From assembly GCA_943787175.1 (NCBI GenBank), contig CALSLK010000014.1:62001-126000 (forward strand): a stretch of DNA of 64,000 nucleotides. The letters are read 5' to 3'. Both the position numbers and the translations under genes were made by a program. The notes below the pieces were generated by a model. That model searched no databases. It saw only the letters and a program-made list of their open reading frames with translations, and had not been told where the DNA came from. Source of the stretch: an uncultured Alphaproteobacteria bacterium. GTDB lineage: Bacteria; Pseudomonadota; Alphaproteobacteria; SP197. Of this stretch, positions 39,463-47,575 are shown one piece after another (positions within the stretch are counted from its first letter, which is position 1; the number at the start of each line of letters is the position of its first letter).

Positions 39463-39825
39463 TTGAGCAAATCAAAACGGGCCATAACCCAAAGCCCCTT
39501 CGCCGAACGTGTGCTCGCGGCGTTGATGCCCATGGGACCGGTCGAAACCCGCATCATCTTCGGGCGTCACGGCATCTATCTCGACGACATCATGTTCGGC
39601 TGGCTCCTGACCGACGATGAACTGTGGTTCCGCGCCGACGACCTCAACCGTGATCTCTACCGGTCCGCCGGTGCCCGCATCTTCACCTACAAACGCCAGG
39701 CCCGGACCATCGAAGTTTCCTACTACGCCGTCCCCGATGCCATCTGGTTCGACCGCGATGAACTCATCTCATGGGCCGAAAGCGCGCTGGCCGCCGCCAA
39801 ACGCCTGCGTGCGAAAAAACGGTGA
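39463..39825 (+). CDS. TfoX N-terminal-domain-like protein, copy 2
   Basis: A 120-residue tandem paralogue of the preceding gene. TTG at 39463 gives LSKSKRAITQSPFAERVLAA; as in copy 1, no ATG is available. Core blocks are MPMGPVETRIIFGRHGIYLD, DDELWFRADDLNRDLY and SWAESALAAAKRLRAKKR. In the first core GRHG replaces the GGHG of copy 1. The last 52 bases are repeated nearly exactly at 41252-41303. Role unknown; competence regulation should not be inferred from the domain name alone. Confidence 0.72.
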   Translation: MSKSKRAITQSPFAERVLAALMPMGPVETRIIFGRHGIYLDDIMFGWLLTDDELWFRADDLNRDLYRSAGARIFTYKRQARTIEVSYYAVPDAIWFDRDELISWAESALAAAKRLRAKKR

Positions 39826-39829
39826 AAAG

Positions 39830-40273
39830 CTATGCGGTCCCTTCAGCCGGTGCGCGTAAACGCACGGCGCCAGAGCAGAGAACAGGCACCAGATAACCCA
39901 CAGTCAGCAACGTGTTGGAAACCGCATTGAGCGCAAAGCCGGTCATGATCGAAATCACGCTGTCGATTACGCTCCAGGCCAGCACCGCGATTGTGACGGA
40001 CAGCCAAAGCTGCGCATTGCCCTCCCCGCCGAACCGGACCACACCAAGTACCGTGAGCGCCCAACCGATCGTGAGAGCGCCCTGCAACCCGACCGCAAAC
40101 TGCATCGCGGGCTGATCCATCAGGGATGCCAGTGCGGGATCACTGCCCATCGTCGCAAGGATGAAACCCATGGCGCCATTGGCACCGGGAACCACGGCCA
40201 GAGCAAGGACCACGCCAAACAGCAACACGCCCCAGCACCACACCAACATCCAGATCTTCCAGAATCCCTGCAT
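39830..40273 (-). CDS. Four-helix integral membrane protein, unknown
   Basis: A 147-residue protein made of four hydrophobic segments: WMLVWCWGVLLFGVVLALAV, FAVGLQGALTIGWALTVLGV, LWLSVTIAVLAWSVIDSVIS and LLTVGYLVPVLCSGAV. Between the first two a loop contains LATMGSDPALASLMD. A strong AGGAGG precedes the ATG. It diverges from the XRE regulator across a palindrome and is therefore a likely target of it. No family is recognised with confidence. Confidence 0.65.
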   Translation of the reverse strand: MQGFWKIWMLVWCWGVLLFGVVLALAVVPGANGAMGFILATMGSDPALASLMDQPAMQFAVGLQGALTIGWALTVLGVVRFGGEGNAQLWLSVTIAVLAWSVIDSVISIMTGFALNAVSNTLLTVGYLVPVLCSGAVRLRAPAEGTA

Positions 40274-40330
40274 TGCATCCTCCTCAGGTTTGCAGGAGGC
40301 AAGGTTGGCGTCATAACGGTAAGTGCCGCA

Positions 40331-40347
40331 ATTACCTCTGAGGTAAT
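40331..40347. promoter_or_regulatory. 17-bp perfect palindrome, candidate operator
   Basis: ATTACCTC-T-GAGGTAAT is fully symmetrical. It lies in the 107-base divergent region between the membrane-protein gene (39830-40273, minus) and the XRE regulator (40381, plus), about 33 bases before the regulator start. This is the usual layout for an autoregulated HTH repressor. Binding is inferred. Confidence 0.55.
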
Positions 40348-40380
40348 GGACAGATATGATCTGTGCGGCAACGATGGGCC

Positions 40381-41196
40381 ATGTCGATCACTGCATTATC
40401 CCGGGAGCAGGAATCCGGCGCCTTCGGCGAATCCCTGCGCCGTTACCGGTCAGCCCGTCGCATGAGCCAGCTTCACCTGGCGCTGGCCTGCGACGTCTCG
40501 GCGCGTCATCTCTCGTTTCTTGAATCGGGCCGCGCCAAACCAAGCCGTGACATGGTCCTGAAACTGGCTGGCGGCATGTTGTTGCCACTTTCCGCACGCA
40601 ACACCCTTCTGCAATCAGCCGGGTTTGCCGCCGTATTCCCCGCTTCACCGCTGGATTCAGAAGCTTTGATTCCCTTCCGTGCCATCCTCGATGACATGAT
40701 TGCCCGTCATGCCCCCAATCCGGCCCTGTTGGTTGATCGCTACTGGAACATTCTCGACACCAACGCCACCGCCCGCGCCCTGCTTGGCGCCATGCAGCCG
40801 GAATCGGGCGAAAGTAACGTTATTCGGATGCTCACAGACAACCCCAATGCGCCGCAGCTCTTTGCAAACTATTCAGACGTGCTGGCCGAAATCACCGCAC
40901 GCATGCAGCTCGAAGCTCTCGAAGCCGGCGATGATCCGGTCCTGGAAGCCCTGCTGGCTGATCTTCATGCCGCCAGCGCGCAACATCCCCCTGCCGACAC
41001 CGATGCCGTGCGCCGCCCCCTCATGCCGCTCATTCTGAACGTGCCCGGAATTCAGTTGAGCTTCCTCACCACCATCGCCCATTTCGGTACCAGCCAGGAC
41101 GTCACCATCCGCGACCTGCGCCTGGAGCTCCTGTTTCCTGCCGATGATCAGACACGCGAAGCAATGGTTGCCCTTGCCGCGTCCATCCAGACTTGA
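40381..41196 (+). CDS. XRE-family regulator with MmyB-like ligand-binding domain
   Basis: A 271-residue regulator. The N-terminal Cro/C1-type HTH is seen in LRRYRSARRMSQLHLALACD then VSARHLSFLESGRAKPSRDM. The rest is a MmyB-like PAS-related domain: PNPALLVDRYWNILDTNATA, NVIRMLTDNP and RDLRLELLFPADDQTRE. Such proteins bind fatty-acid-like ligands and often control a divergent oxidoreductase or membrane gene. The ATG at 40381 is used rather than an upstream GTG. The palindrome at 40331 is the likely operator. Confidence 0.82.
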   Translation: MSITALSREQESGAFGESLRRYRSARRMSQLHLALACDVSARHLSFLESGRAKPSRDMVLKLAGGMLLPLSARNTLLQSAGFAAVFPASPLDSEALIPFRAILDDMIARHAPNPALLVDRYWNILDTNATARALLGAMQPESGESNVIRMLTDNPNAPQLFANYSDVLAEITARMQLEALEAGDDPVLEALLADLHAASAQHPPADTDAVRRPLMPLILNVPGIQLSFLTTIAHFGTSQDVTIRDLRLELLFPADDQTREAMVALAASIQT

Positions 41197-41251
41197 GCGC
41201 CTCGCATTCCAAGGACAGTTTCCTCAACTGCTGACGGCCCCTCGCCATCCC

Positions 41252-41303
41252 GGCCGAAAGCGCGCTGGCCGCTGCCAAACGTCTGTGTGCGAAAAAACGG
41301 TGA
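41252..41303 (+). repeat. Duplicate of the 3' end of TfoX-like copy 2
   Basis: These 52 bases match 39774-39825 at 49 positions; the three differences are all C to T. They still read ESALAAAKRLCAKKR and a stop in frame, but nothing upstream continues the protein. The copy lies between the regulator and the M19 gene. Confidence 0.85.
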
Positions 41304-41360
41304 GCCGTTGCTCCCACACCAGCCGCAATCTACCGTGATGGCCCGATCCGGAGGAGCCTC

Positions 41361-42353
41361 ATGGAACCCGTGACCGTCAGCGACCACGCCAAAGACGTGA
41401 TGAACGCCGCACTTGTGTGGGACATGACCCTGCCCTGGGAACCCGAAGCCATCGACGACATCACCCTGCCGCGCTTCAAGGCCGCAGGGGTCGATCTTGT
41501 CTCGCTCACAGTCAGCATGCCCACCCTTGACGGCACCATGCGCCACATCGCTGCCGTGCAGGCCCACCTGCGCAAGCATGCCGACACCATGGTGCTCATC
41601 CGATCCGTTGATGATGTCATGGAGGCCAGAAAGGCCGGCAAGCTCGGCATCACCTTCAATCTCCAGGAAACCAATCCGCTGGATGGCGACCTCGCCATGA
41701 TCGAGGTTTATTACCAGCTTGGCGTGCGCCACATGCTGATGGCCTACAACCAGAAGAACCGCGTCGGCGACGGCTGTGCCGAGCGCACCGATGCGGGCTT
41801 GAGCCGCTTCGGTGTCCGGGTGGTCGAAGAGATGAACCGGGTCGGCATGCTGGTCGACGGCACCCATACCGGCTACCGCACCACCATGGACGCCATGGAG
41901 GTCGCCAGCGCGCCCTTCATCTTCTCGCACTGTAATGCCTGGAGTGTCTTCCCCCACTACCGCAACATCCGCGACGACCAGATCAAGGCCTGCGCTGCCA
42001 CCGGCGGAGTCATCGGGGTCAATGGTCTGGGCGAGTTCCTGGATGACCCCCGCGCCACCAGCGCATCCATCTTTCGCCATCTCGACCACATGGTTCAGCT
42101 GGTCGGCCCCACCCATGTCGGCCTCGGCCTCGATTACGTCAAGAACACCGGCTGGTTCTGGAACTGGCTGCGCGACAACCCCGAAATGTGGCCCGAGATC
42201 GACGGCAAACCCCATGTCGATACCGACTTCGCCCAACCCGAACAAATCGCCGAACTCTGCGAACTGATGCTGAAACACCAGTATGCCGAAGACGATATCC
42301 ACGCCATCTTGGGCGGCAACTTCACCCGGGTTGCACGTGAGGTCTGGAAGTAG
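41361..42353 (+). CDS. M19-family (renal dipeptidase-like) protein
   Basis: A 330-residue TIM-barrel metallo-dipeptidase relative. Recognised blocks are GKLGITFNLQETNPL (bridging Glu), GVRHMLMAYNQKN, MLVDGTHTGYRTTMDA (His), PFIFSHCNAWSV (His), GVIGVNGLGEFL and HVGLGLDYVKNTG (Asp). The first zinc motif of true M19 enzymes, HxD in DGHNDLPW, reads WDMTLPW here, so one metal site is altered. There is no signal peptide. The ATG at 41361 follows GGAGG. Hydrolase activity is likely but may differ from dipeptide cleavage. Confidence 0.8.
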   Translation: MEPVTVSDHAKDVMNAALVWDMTLPWEPEAIDDITLPRFKAAGVDLVSLTVSMPTLDGTMRHIAAVQAHLRKHADTMVLIRSVDDVMEARKAGKLGITFNLQETNPLDGDLAMIEVYYQLGVRHMLMAYNQKNRVGDGCAERTDAGLSRFGVRVVEEMNRVGMLVDGTHTGYRTTMDAMEVASAPFIFSHCNAWSVFPHYRNIRDDQIKACAATGGVIGVNGLGEFLDDPRATSASIFRHLDHMVQLVGPTHVGLGLDYVKNTGWFWNWLRDNPEMWPEIDGKPHVDTDFAQPEQIAELCELMLKHQYAEDDIHAILGGNFTRVAREVWK

Positions 42354-42677
42354 GAGGGGCATACCTACATACCCCTTGCTATAGCCCCGAATTCGGGGAT
42401 CATCTTAAGGTATGGACCTAAGAGAGTTTCCAGGACGATTCATGTTCGATCCGGGTACGCTACCCCCCACATTTCTACTTTGCATGGGGTTGAACCTGAA
42501 AAAACCGGCTGGCCCTCCCCTGGCCCAGCAATCCGCGAGGGATCTGGCGCTCACCATGAACACATGGTCGTGAGGCCACCTTCAGGTGTTTTTGCAATCT
42601 GCGCCTGCCGCCCCCAAGTAACCCATCCATCCGCAGCGCAAGGCTGCCTCCATCACCACAAGGGCTGAACCGAGATC
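42354..42677. other. Intergenic region before yghU with a 14-bp palindrome
   Basis: 324 bases without a supported gene. CCCCGAATTCGGGG at 42385-42398 is perfectly symmetrical and may form a hairpin ending the upstream transcript, though no T run follows. The remainder presumably holds the yghU promoter and leader. No conserved RNA structure was recognised. Confidence 0.4.
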
Positions 42678-43523
42678 ATGAGCGAAAACCATCCCACAGG
42701 TTACGAACCCCCCGAGGTCTGGACATGGGAAGCCGAGAACGGCGGTGCCTTTGCCAGCACCAACCGGCCCATCGCAGGCCCGACCCACGACAAGGAACTC
42801 CCGGTCGGCAAACATCCCCTGCAGCTCCATTCGCTGGGCACGCCCAACGGCATCAAGGCCACGATCATGCTCGAGGAATTGCTCGCGGCCGGTCACAAAG
42901 GTGCGGAATATGACGCCTGGTACATCGATATCGGTGAAGGCGATCAATTCGGCAGCGGTTTTGTCGGCATCAATCCCAATTCCAAGATTCCGGCCCTTCT
43001 CGACACCACCACCGATCCGGCCACACGCATCTTCGAATCAGGCTCGATCCTGCTTTATCTGGCCGAGAAGTTCGGGGCGTTCCTCCCAACCGATCACGCC
43101 GGGCGCACCGAGTGCCTGAACTGGCTGTTCTGGCAGATGGGCAGCGCACCTTATCTGGGCGGCGGTTTCGGGCATTTCTTCGCCTATGCGCCGTTCAAGA
43201 TCCAATACGCCATCGACCGCTTCGCCATGGAAACCAAACGCCAGCTCGACGTGCTCGACCGGCATCTGGCAGAAAACCGCTACATGGCCGGCAGTGACTA
43301 CACCATTGCAGATATGGCGATCTGGCCCTGGTACGGCGCCATCACCTCGGGCAATTCCTATGCGAATTCCGAGGTTTTCCTGGAAGGTGCGTCCTACACC
43401 AATGTCGTGCGCTGGGAACGCGAGGTTGCCGAACGCCCCGCCGTCAAACGCGGGCGCAGGGTCAACCTGAATGGCGAGGGCAAGATCCGCGAACGCCACG
43501 ACGCGAGCGATCTCGACGGCTAG
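42678..43523 (+). CDS. yghU: Glutathione S-transferase family protein YghU (disulfide-bond oxidoreductase type)
   Basis: A 281-residue GST of the Nu class. The N-terminal extension (YEPPEVWTWEAENGGAFAST) and GPTHDKELPVGKHPLQLHSL are diagnostic. The thioredoxin-fold domain contains TPNGIKATIMLEEL and SKIPALLD, and the glutathione-site FESGSILLYLAEKFG. The helical domain has WLFWQMGSAPYLGGGFGHFF and SDYTIADMAIWPWYG. Nu-class enzymes reduce disulfides and organic peroxides with two glutathiones. Intact and apparently monocistronic. Confidence 0.92.
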   Translation: MSENHPTGYEPPEVWTWEAENGGAFASTNRPIAGPTHDKELPVGKHPLQLHSLGTPNGIKATIMLEELLAAGHKGAEYDAWYIDIGEGDQFGSGFVGINPNSKIPALLDTTTDPATRIFESGSILLYLAEKFGAFLPTDHAGRTECLNWLFWQMGSAPYLGGGFGHFFAYAPFKIQYAIDRFAMETKRQLDVLDRHLAENRYMAGSDYTIADMAIWPWYGAITSGNSYANSEVFLEGASYTNVVRWEREVAERPAVKRGRRVNLNGEGKIRERHDASDLDG

Positions 43524-43553
43524 GGTCCTGGCTGACACCAGCCTGCATCAATG

Positions 43554-43590
43554 AAAAAGGGGCGACCGGCATCGCTGCACGGCCGCCCCT
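43554..43590 (-). terminator. Rho-independent terminator of the YHS-protein gene
   Basis: On the minus strand AGGGGCGGCCG pairs with CGGTCGCCCCT (one mismatch) around a short loop, followed directly by TTTTT (43554-43558). It lies 30 bases past the stop of the gene at 43620 and may also terminate yghU from the other side. Confidence 0.8.
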
Positions 43591-43619
43591 ACTTCAGGCC
43601 CTTATGGAAGGCTGTCTGA

Positions 43620-44189
43620 TCAGTTCAACTGCTGGGGGTGGGCAATATCGGCACCTTCACCGGCATGGGTGTACATATCGGCGGAACCGTCCTGGAGACC
43701 GGCGTGCAGGTCGGGCCAGTTGGCCTCAGCCTGGCTGATACGGCTGGACTGTTCGTCAACAAAGGCATCGCGGGTTTCGGCATCCCAGTTGAGGTAGAGC
43801 TTGTCATCAATCACGGCCCAGCCGTCCACGAAATCAACCTCGGCGCCGTAACCTTCCGACACGGCATAGGAGCACCAGCCATTGTGCTGGGGTTCGTACC
43901 GCGCGGGATCAGCAGCAAAGGCTGAGGCATTCTCGGCCGAGCTGAAGAGCCAGGTATTACCCTTGTAGTCGACCTCATAGGCGGCATCGCCCTTGGCAGG
44001 CGCACCGTCGAAATAGGCCACCACGTCGAAGCCATCCATGGCGACACCATCAGGCAGCGCATTGAGGACGTCTTCGGCCTGGGCGGCACCGGCAGCAACG
44101 CTCAGCGAAACACCGGTGGCAACAACGCCCATGATGAGCGTACGGCGCGTGGCATCAAACGCACCGGAAACGGAACTGGCAAACGACAT
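43620..44189 (-). CDS. Exported YHS-domain protein
   Basis: A 189-residue protein. From the Met at 44189 a twin-arginine-like stretch ATRRTLIMGVVATGVSLSVA is followed by AQAED, so it is exported. The YHS domain reads GYDVVAYF-type (here DGFDVVAYFDGAPAKGD), then YKGNTWLFSSAENASAFAAD and RYEPQHNGWCSYAVSEG. YHS domains are thought to bind metal. Stand-alone secreted ones are common in marine alphaproteobacteria and their function is unknown. Monocistronic with its own terminator. Confidence 0.82.
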   Translation of the reverse strand: MSFASSVSGAFDATRRTLIMGVVATGVSLSVAAGAAQAEDVLNALPDGVAMDGFDVVAYFDGAPAKGDAAYEVDYKGNTWLFSSAENASAFAADPARYEPQHNGWCSYAVSEGYGAEVDFVDGWAVIDDKLYLNWDAETRDAFVDEQSSRISQAEANWPDLHAGLQDGSADMYTHAGEGADIAHPQQLN

Positions 44190-44433
44190 GTCGAAATTCC
44201 CTTGGATTTGGATTGGATGGCATGAAACGCGGAGACGGATCATCGCCCCCACAACCGATATGGGACGATTCCAAGGCAGCCCGAATGAACTGACTTCAAC
44301 TAAAAGTTGGGACATGTGTCTGGCAGCCCGCGCCATGGCGTCAATCCAGCGCAACGCAGGCACCGCAACAGACTACGCAGCCGGCCCGCATCTGTGTTAG
44401 TCAGACAGCATCGTTCAAGACCGAGGAATGACC

Positions 44434-45828
44434 ATGGCCGAGACACGTATCGAGACCGACTCAATAGGTGAGATGGAAGTCGCCGCCGACCGCTACTGGG
44501 GTGCGCAGACGGAACGGTCGCTGATGAACTTCAAGATCGGCGGCGAACGCATGCCCGAACCGCTGATCCGTGCCTATGGCACGGTCAAGAAGGCCGCAGC
44601 GCGGGTCAACGAGAACGCCGGGCGCCTGGATCATGATCTCTCGGAAGCCATTCAGCAGGCCGCGGGCGAGGTCATCAACGGCACGCTGGCCGACCACTTC
44701 CCGCTCGTCGTCTGGCAGACCGGTTCGGGCACCCAGACCAACATGAACGTCAATGAGGTCATCTCGAACCGCGCGATCGAGATCATGGGCGGCGTGATCG
44801 GCTCCAAATCGCCGGTCCACCCCAACGACCACGTCAACATGAGCCAGTCGTCCAACGACAGCTTCCCCACGGCCATGCACATTGCCGTCGCTACGGAAGC
44901 CTGCCACGCGCTGCTCCCTTCCCTCACCCATCTCCATGAAGCGCTGGTTGCCAAATCAGAAGCGTTCGATTCGATCATCAAGATCGGGCGCACCCATCTC
45001 CAGGACGCCACGCCGCTGACCCTGGGCCAGGAATTCTCCGGCTATGCCAAGCAGATTGAACTGGGTATCGTGCGCGTGCGCGGGGCTCTCCCGCACCTCC
45101 TGCGTCTGGCCATGGGTGGCACGGCCGTGGGCACCGGCCTGAATTCACCTGCCGGGTTCGACGAGACCTTTGCCCGCGAAGTCGCCAGTCTGACTGGCTT
45201 GGACTTCATTACCGCCGACAACAAGTTCGAAGCGCTGGCCGCACATGATGCCATGGTCGAGGTCTCGGGCGTGCTGAACGTACTGGCCGTCAGCCTCAAC
45301 AAGATCGCCAACGACCTGCGCCTGCTGGGTTCGGGCCCGCGTAGCGGCATCGGCGAGATTTCACTGCCTGCAAACGAGCCTGGCTCCTCGATCATGCCGG
45401 GCAAGGTCAACCCGACCCAGTGCGAAGCCATGACCATGGTCTGCGCCGAAGTCATGGGTAACAACGTGGCGGTCACCGTTGCGGGCGCCCAGGGCCATTT
45501 TGAGCTCAACGTCTTCAAACCGGTCATGGTCTACAACGTCCTGCGCTCAATCCGCCTGCTCAGCGATGCCTCCATCAGTTTCACAGACAACTGCGTCGTT
45601 GGTGTCGAGGCCAACATCGACCAGATCGACCAGTTGATGCAACGCTCGCTCATGCTGGTCACCGCGCTTAACCCGCATATCGGTTATGACAACGCGGCCA
45701 AGGTTGCCAAGAAAGCCCATGCCGATGGCACGACGCTCAAGGAAGCAGCCATGGAACTCAAACTGATGACATCAGACGAGTTCGATCAGTGGGTGCGCCC
45801 GCAAGACATGGTCCGGCCGGCCGGCTAA
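44434..45828 (+). CDS. fumC: Class II fumarate hydratase FumC
   Basis: A 464-residue enzyme interconverting fumarate and malate in the TCA cycle. Signatures are the fumarase start [51 protein letters not shown], the [16 protein letters not shown] block and the catalytic-loop [21 protein letters not shown] at 44434 lies eight bases after GAGG; the ATG at 44428 is too close to it. The ferric permease gene begins 12 bases after the stop, so they may be co-transcribed. Confidence 0.95.
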   Translation: MAETRIETDSIGEMEVAADRYWGAQTERSLMNFKIGGERMPEPLIRAYGTVKKAAARVNENAGRLDHDLSEAIQQAAGEVINGTLADHFPLVVWQTGSGTQTNMNVNEVISNRAIEIMGGVIGSKSPVHPNDHVNMSQSSNDSFPTAMHIAVATEACHALLPSLTHLHEALVAKSEAFDSIIKIGRTHLQDATPLTLGQEFSGYAKQIELGIVRVRGALPHLLRLAMGGTAVGTGLNSPAGFDETFAREVASLTGLDFITADNKFEALAAHDAMVEVSGVLNVLAVSLNKIANDLRLLGSGPRSGIGEISLPANEPGSSIMPGKVNPTQCEAMTMVCAEVMGNNVAVTVAGAQGHFELNVFKPVMVYNVLRSIRLLSDASISFTDNCVVGVEANIDQIDQLMQRSLMLVTALNPHIGYDNAAKVAKKAHADGTTLKEAAMELKLMTSDEFDQWVRPQDMVRPAG

Positions 45829-45839
45829 CGGCCCAGCGC

Positions 45840-47528
45840 GTGTCGACCCAGAGCGCAACACAGGCGACAAGGCGACGCTGGTCTCACGGCGCGGGTGGCT
45901 TCCTGAGTGTGGGAACCGTCGTGATTGCAGCGCTGGTCTCGCTCCCTATTCTGGCGGTTGCGGTGAACCTGTTTGCCGACAGTGACGGTCTCTGGGCACA
46001 GCTTGCCGCGACCGTTCTGCCCGATTACCTCATCAACACCTTCGCGCTGATGTTTGGTGTCGGCATTCTGGCTGGCGCCATGGGAACTGGTGCCGCCTGG
46101 CTTGTCACCATGTGTGAATTCCCCGGCAGGCGGATCATGGAATGGGCCCTGCTGTTGCCCTTTGCCGTGCCCGCCTATGTGCTGGCTTACGTCTATACCG
46201 ACCTGCTGGAGTTTGCCGGCCCGATCCAGACCTTCCTGCGCGAGCTCTTCAACTGGACCCGCCACGACTACTGGTTCCCCGCGATCCGCTCCACGCCCGG
46301 CGCCATCGTCATGCTCTCGCTGGTGCTTTACCCCTATGTCTATCTGCTGGGACGCGCGTCATTTCTCTCTCAGTCCGTGGCAGCCTTGGAGGTCGCACGC
46401 ACACTGGGACACGGGCCATGGTCCAGCTTCTTCCGCATTGCTTTGCCCATGGCGCGGCCCGGCATTGCTGCGGGCCTGGCACTGGCGCTGATGGAAACCC
46501 TGGCCGATTTCGGCACGGTCGAGTTCTTCGGCGTGCGAACTTTCACCACCGGCATCTACCGAACCTGGTTCCTGCGCGGCTCACCCGAAGTCGCAGCGCA
46601 ATTGGCCAGCATTCTGATGTTGTTTGTCATCGCCGTTCTCACCCTGGAACGCCTGACCCGCGGCAAGGCCCGCTTTAGCAGTTCAACAGGCCGATTCGTG
46701 CCACTGCCACGTTATGTTCTGAAGGGCCCGAAATGCTGGGCCGCCATCGCTGCCTGCACGCTTCCTGTCGTGTTCGGCTTTGCGCTTCCGGCCATCATCC
46801 TGCTGTCCCTCACGCTGGAACGCGGTGACACCGCTTTCGGCTTTGCATTCCTGGGCTTTGCCGGAAACTCGATCATGGTGGCCAGTCTTGCTGCCATCCT
46901 GGCAGTCGCTGCTGCCATGATCCTGGGCTACGGCGCGCGCATGGCAACAACGCCTGTCCCACGTTACGCCGGACGTGTTGCCTCCATGGGTTATGCCATT
47001 CCCGGTTCGGTCATTGCCGTGGGCGTGCTGATCCCGCTTGCCTGGTTCGACAACAGCCTGGATGCCTTCATGCGTGAGACCTTCGGGGTCTCAACCGGCC
47101 TGCTGCTCACCGGCTCGATTGCCGCGCTACTGTTTGCCTATGTCGTGCGTTTCCTGGCCGTTGCCTATAACGCCGTCGATGCGGGCCTTACCAAGGTCAC
47201 GCCCAGCATGGATGGTGCCTCGCGCACCCTGGGCCATGGCCTGGGTTCGACCCTGGCGCGCGTTCATGCGCCTCTGCTGCGCGGCAGCCTGCTTTCGGGC
47301 GCGCTACTGGTCTTTGTCGATGTCATGAAGGAGCTGCCCGCCACGCTCATCGTGCGGCCCTTCAACTTCGAGACCCTGGCAACGCGCGTCTATCGTCTGG
47401 CCGCCGACGAACGCCTGGCCGAAGCCAGCACCGCAGCCCTTGCCATCGTTGTTGTCGGGGTTGTTCCCGTCATCCTGCTATCACGCGCCATCGCCCGCTC
47501 AAGGCCCGGCACAAGACACGAAGCGTGA
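45840..47528 (+). CDS. Ferric-iron ABC transporter permease (FbpB type)
   Basis: A 562-residue fused permease with two halves of about six hydrophobic segments each. Each half carries an EAA-type cytoplasmic loop: ARTLGHGPWSSFFRIALPMA with RPGIAAG in the first, and SRTLGHGLGSTLARVHAPLL in the second, followed by FVDVMKELPATLIVRPF. This double-permease form and KELPATL are typical of Fe(3+) (Fbp/Sfu) importers. GTG at 45840 is taken as start, since a longer frame runs into fumC. The binding protein is at 48972-49997 on the other strand; no ATPase gene is nearby. Confidence 0.85.
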   Translation: MSTQSATQATRRRWSHGAGGFLSVGTVVIAALVSLPILAVAVNLFADSDGLWAQLAATVLPDYLINTFALMFGVGILAGAMGTGAAWLVTMCEFPGRRIMEWALLLPFAVPAYVLAYVYTDLLEFAGPIQTFLRELFNWTRHDYWFPAIRSTPGAIVMLSLVLYPYVYLLGRASFLSQSVAALEVARTLGHGPWSSFFRIALPMARPGIAAGLALALMETLADFGTVEFFGVRTFTTGIYRTWFLRGSPEVAAQLASILMLFVIAVLTLERLTRGKARFSSSTGRFVPLPRYVLKGPKCWAAIAACTLPVVFGFALPAIILLSLTLERGDTAFGFAFLGFAGNSIMVASLAAILAVAAAMILGYGARMATTPVPRYAGRVASMGYAIPGSVIAVGVLIPLAWFDNSLDAFMRETFGVSTGLLLTGSIAALLFAYVVRFLAVAYNAVDAGLTKVTPSMDGASRTLGHGLGSTLARVHAPLLRGSLLSGALLVFVDVMKELPATLIVRPFNFETLATRVYRLAADERLAEASTAALAIVVVGVVPVILLSRAIARSRPGTRHEA

Positions 47529-47575
47529 TGGCGACGTTGGTTTGCGCGGCAGATAACCAAGCGTAAGCTTTGCCC

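Noticed and set aside
39090-39825. Competence (Sxy/TfoX) regulators
   Set aside because: Only the small N-terminal-type domain is present and no competence genes are nearby; stand-alone domains of this kind have no shown role in competence.
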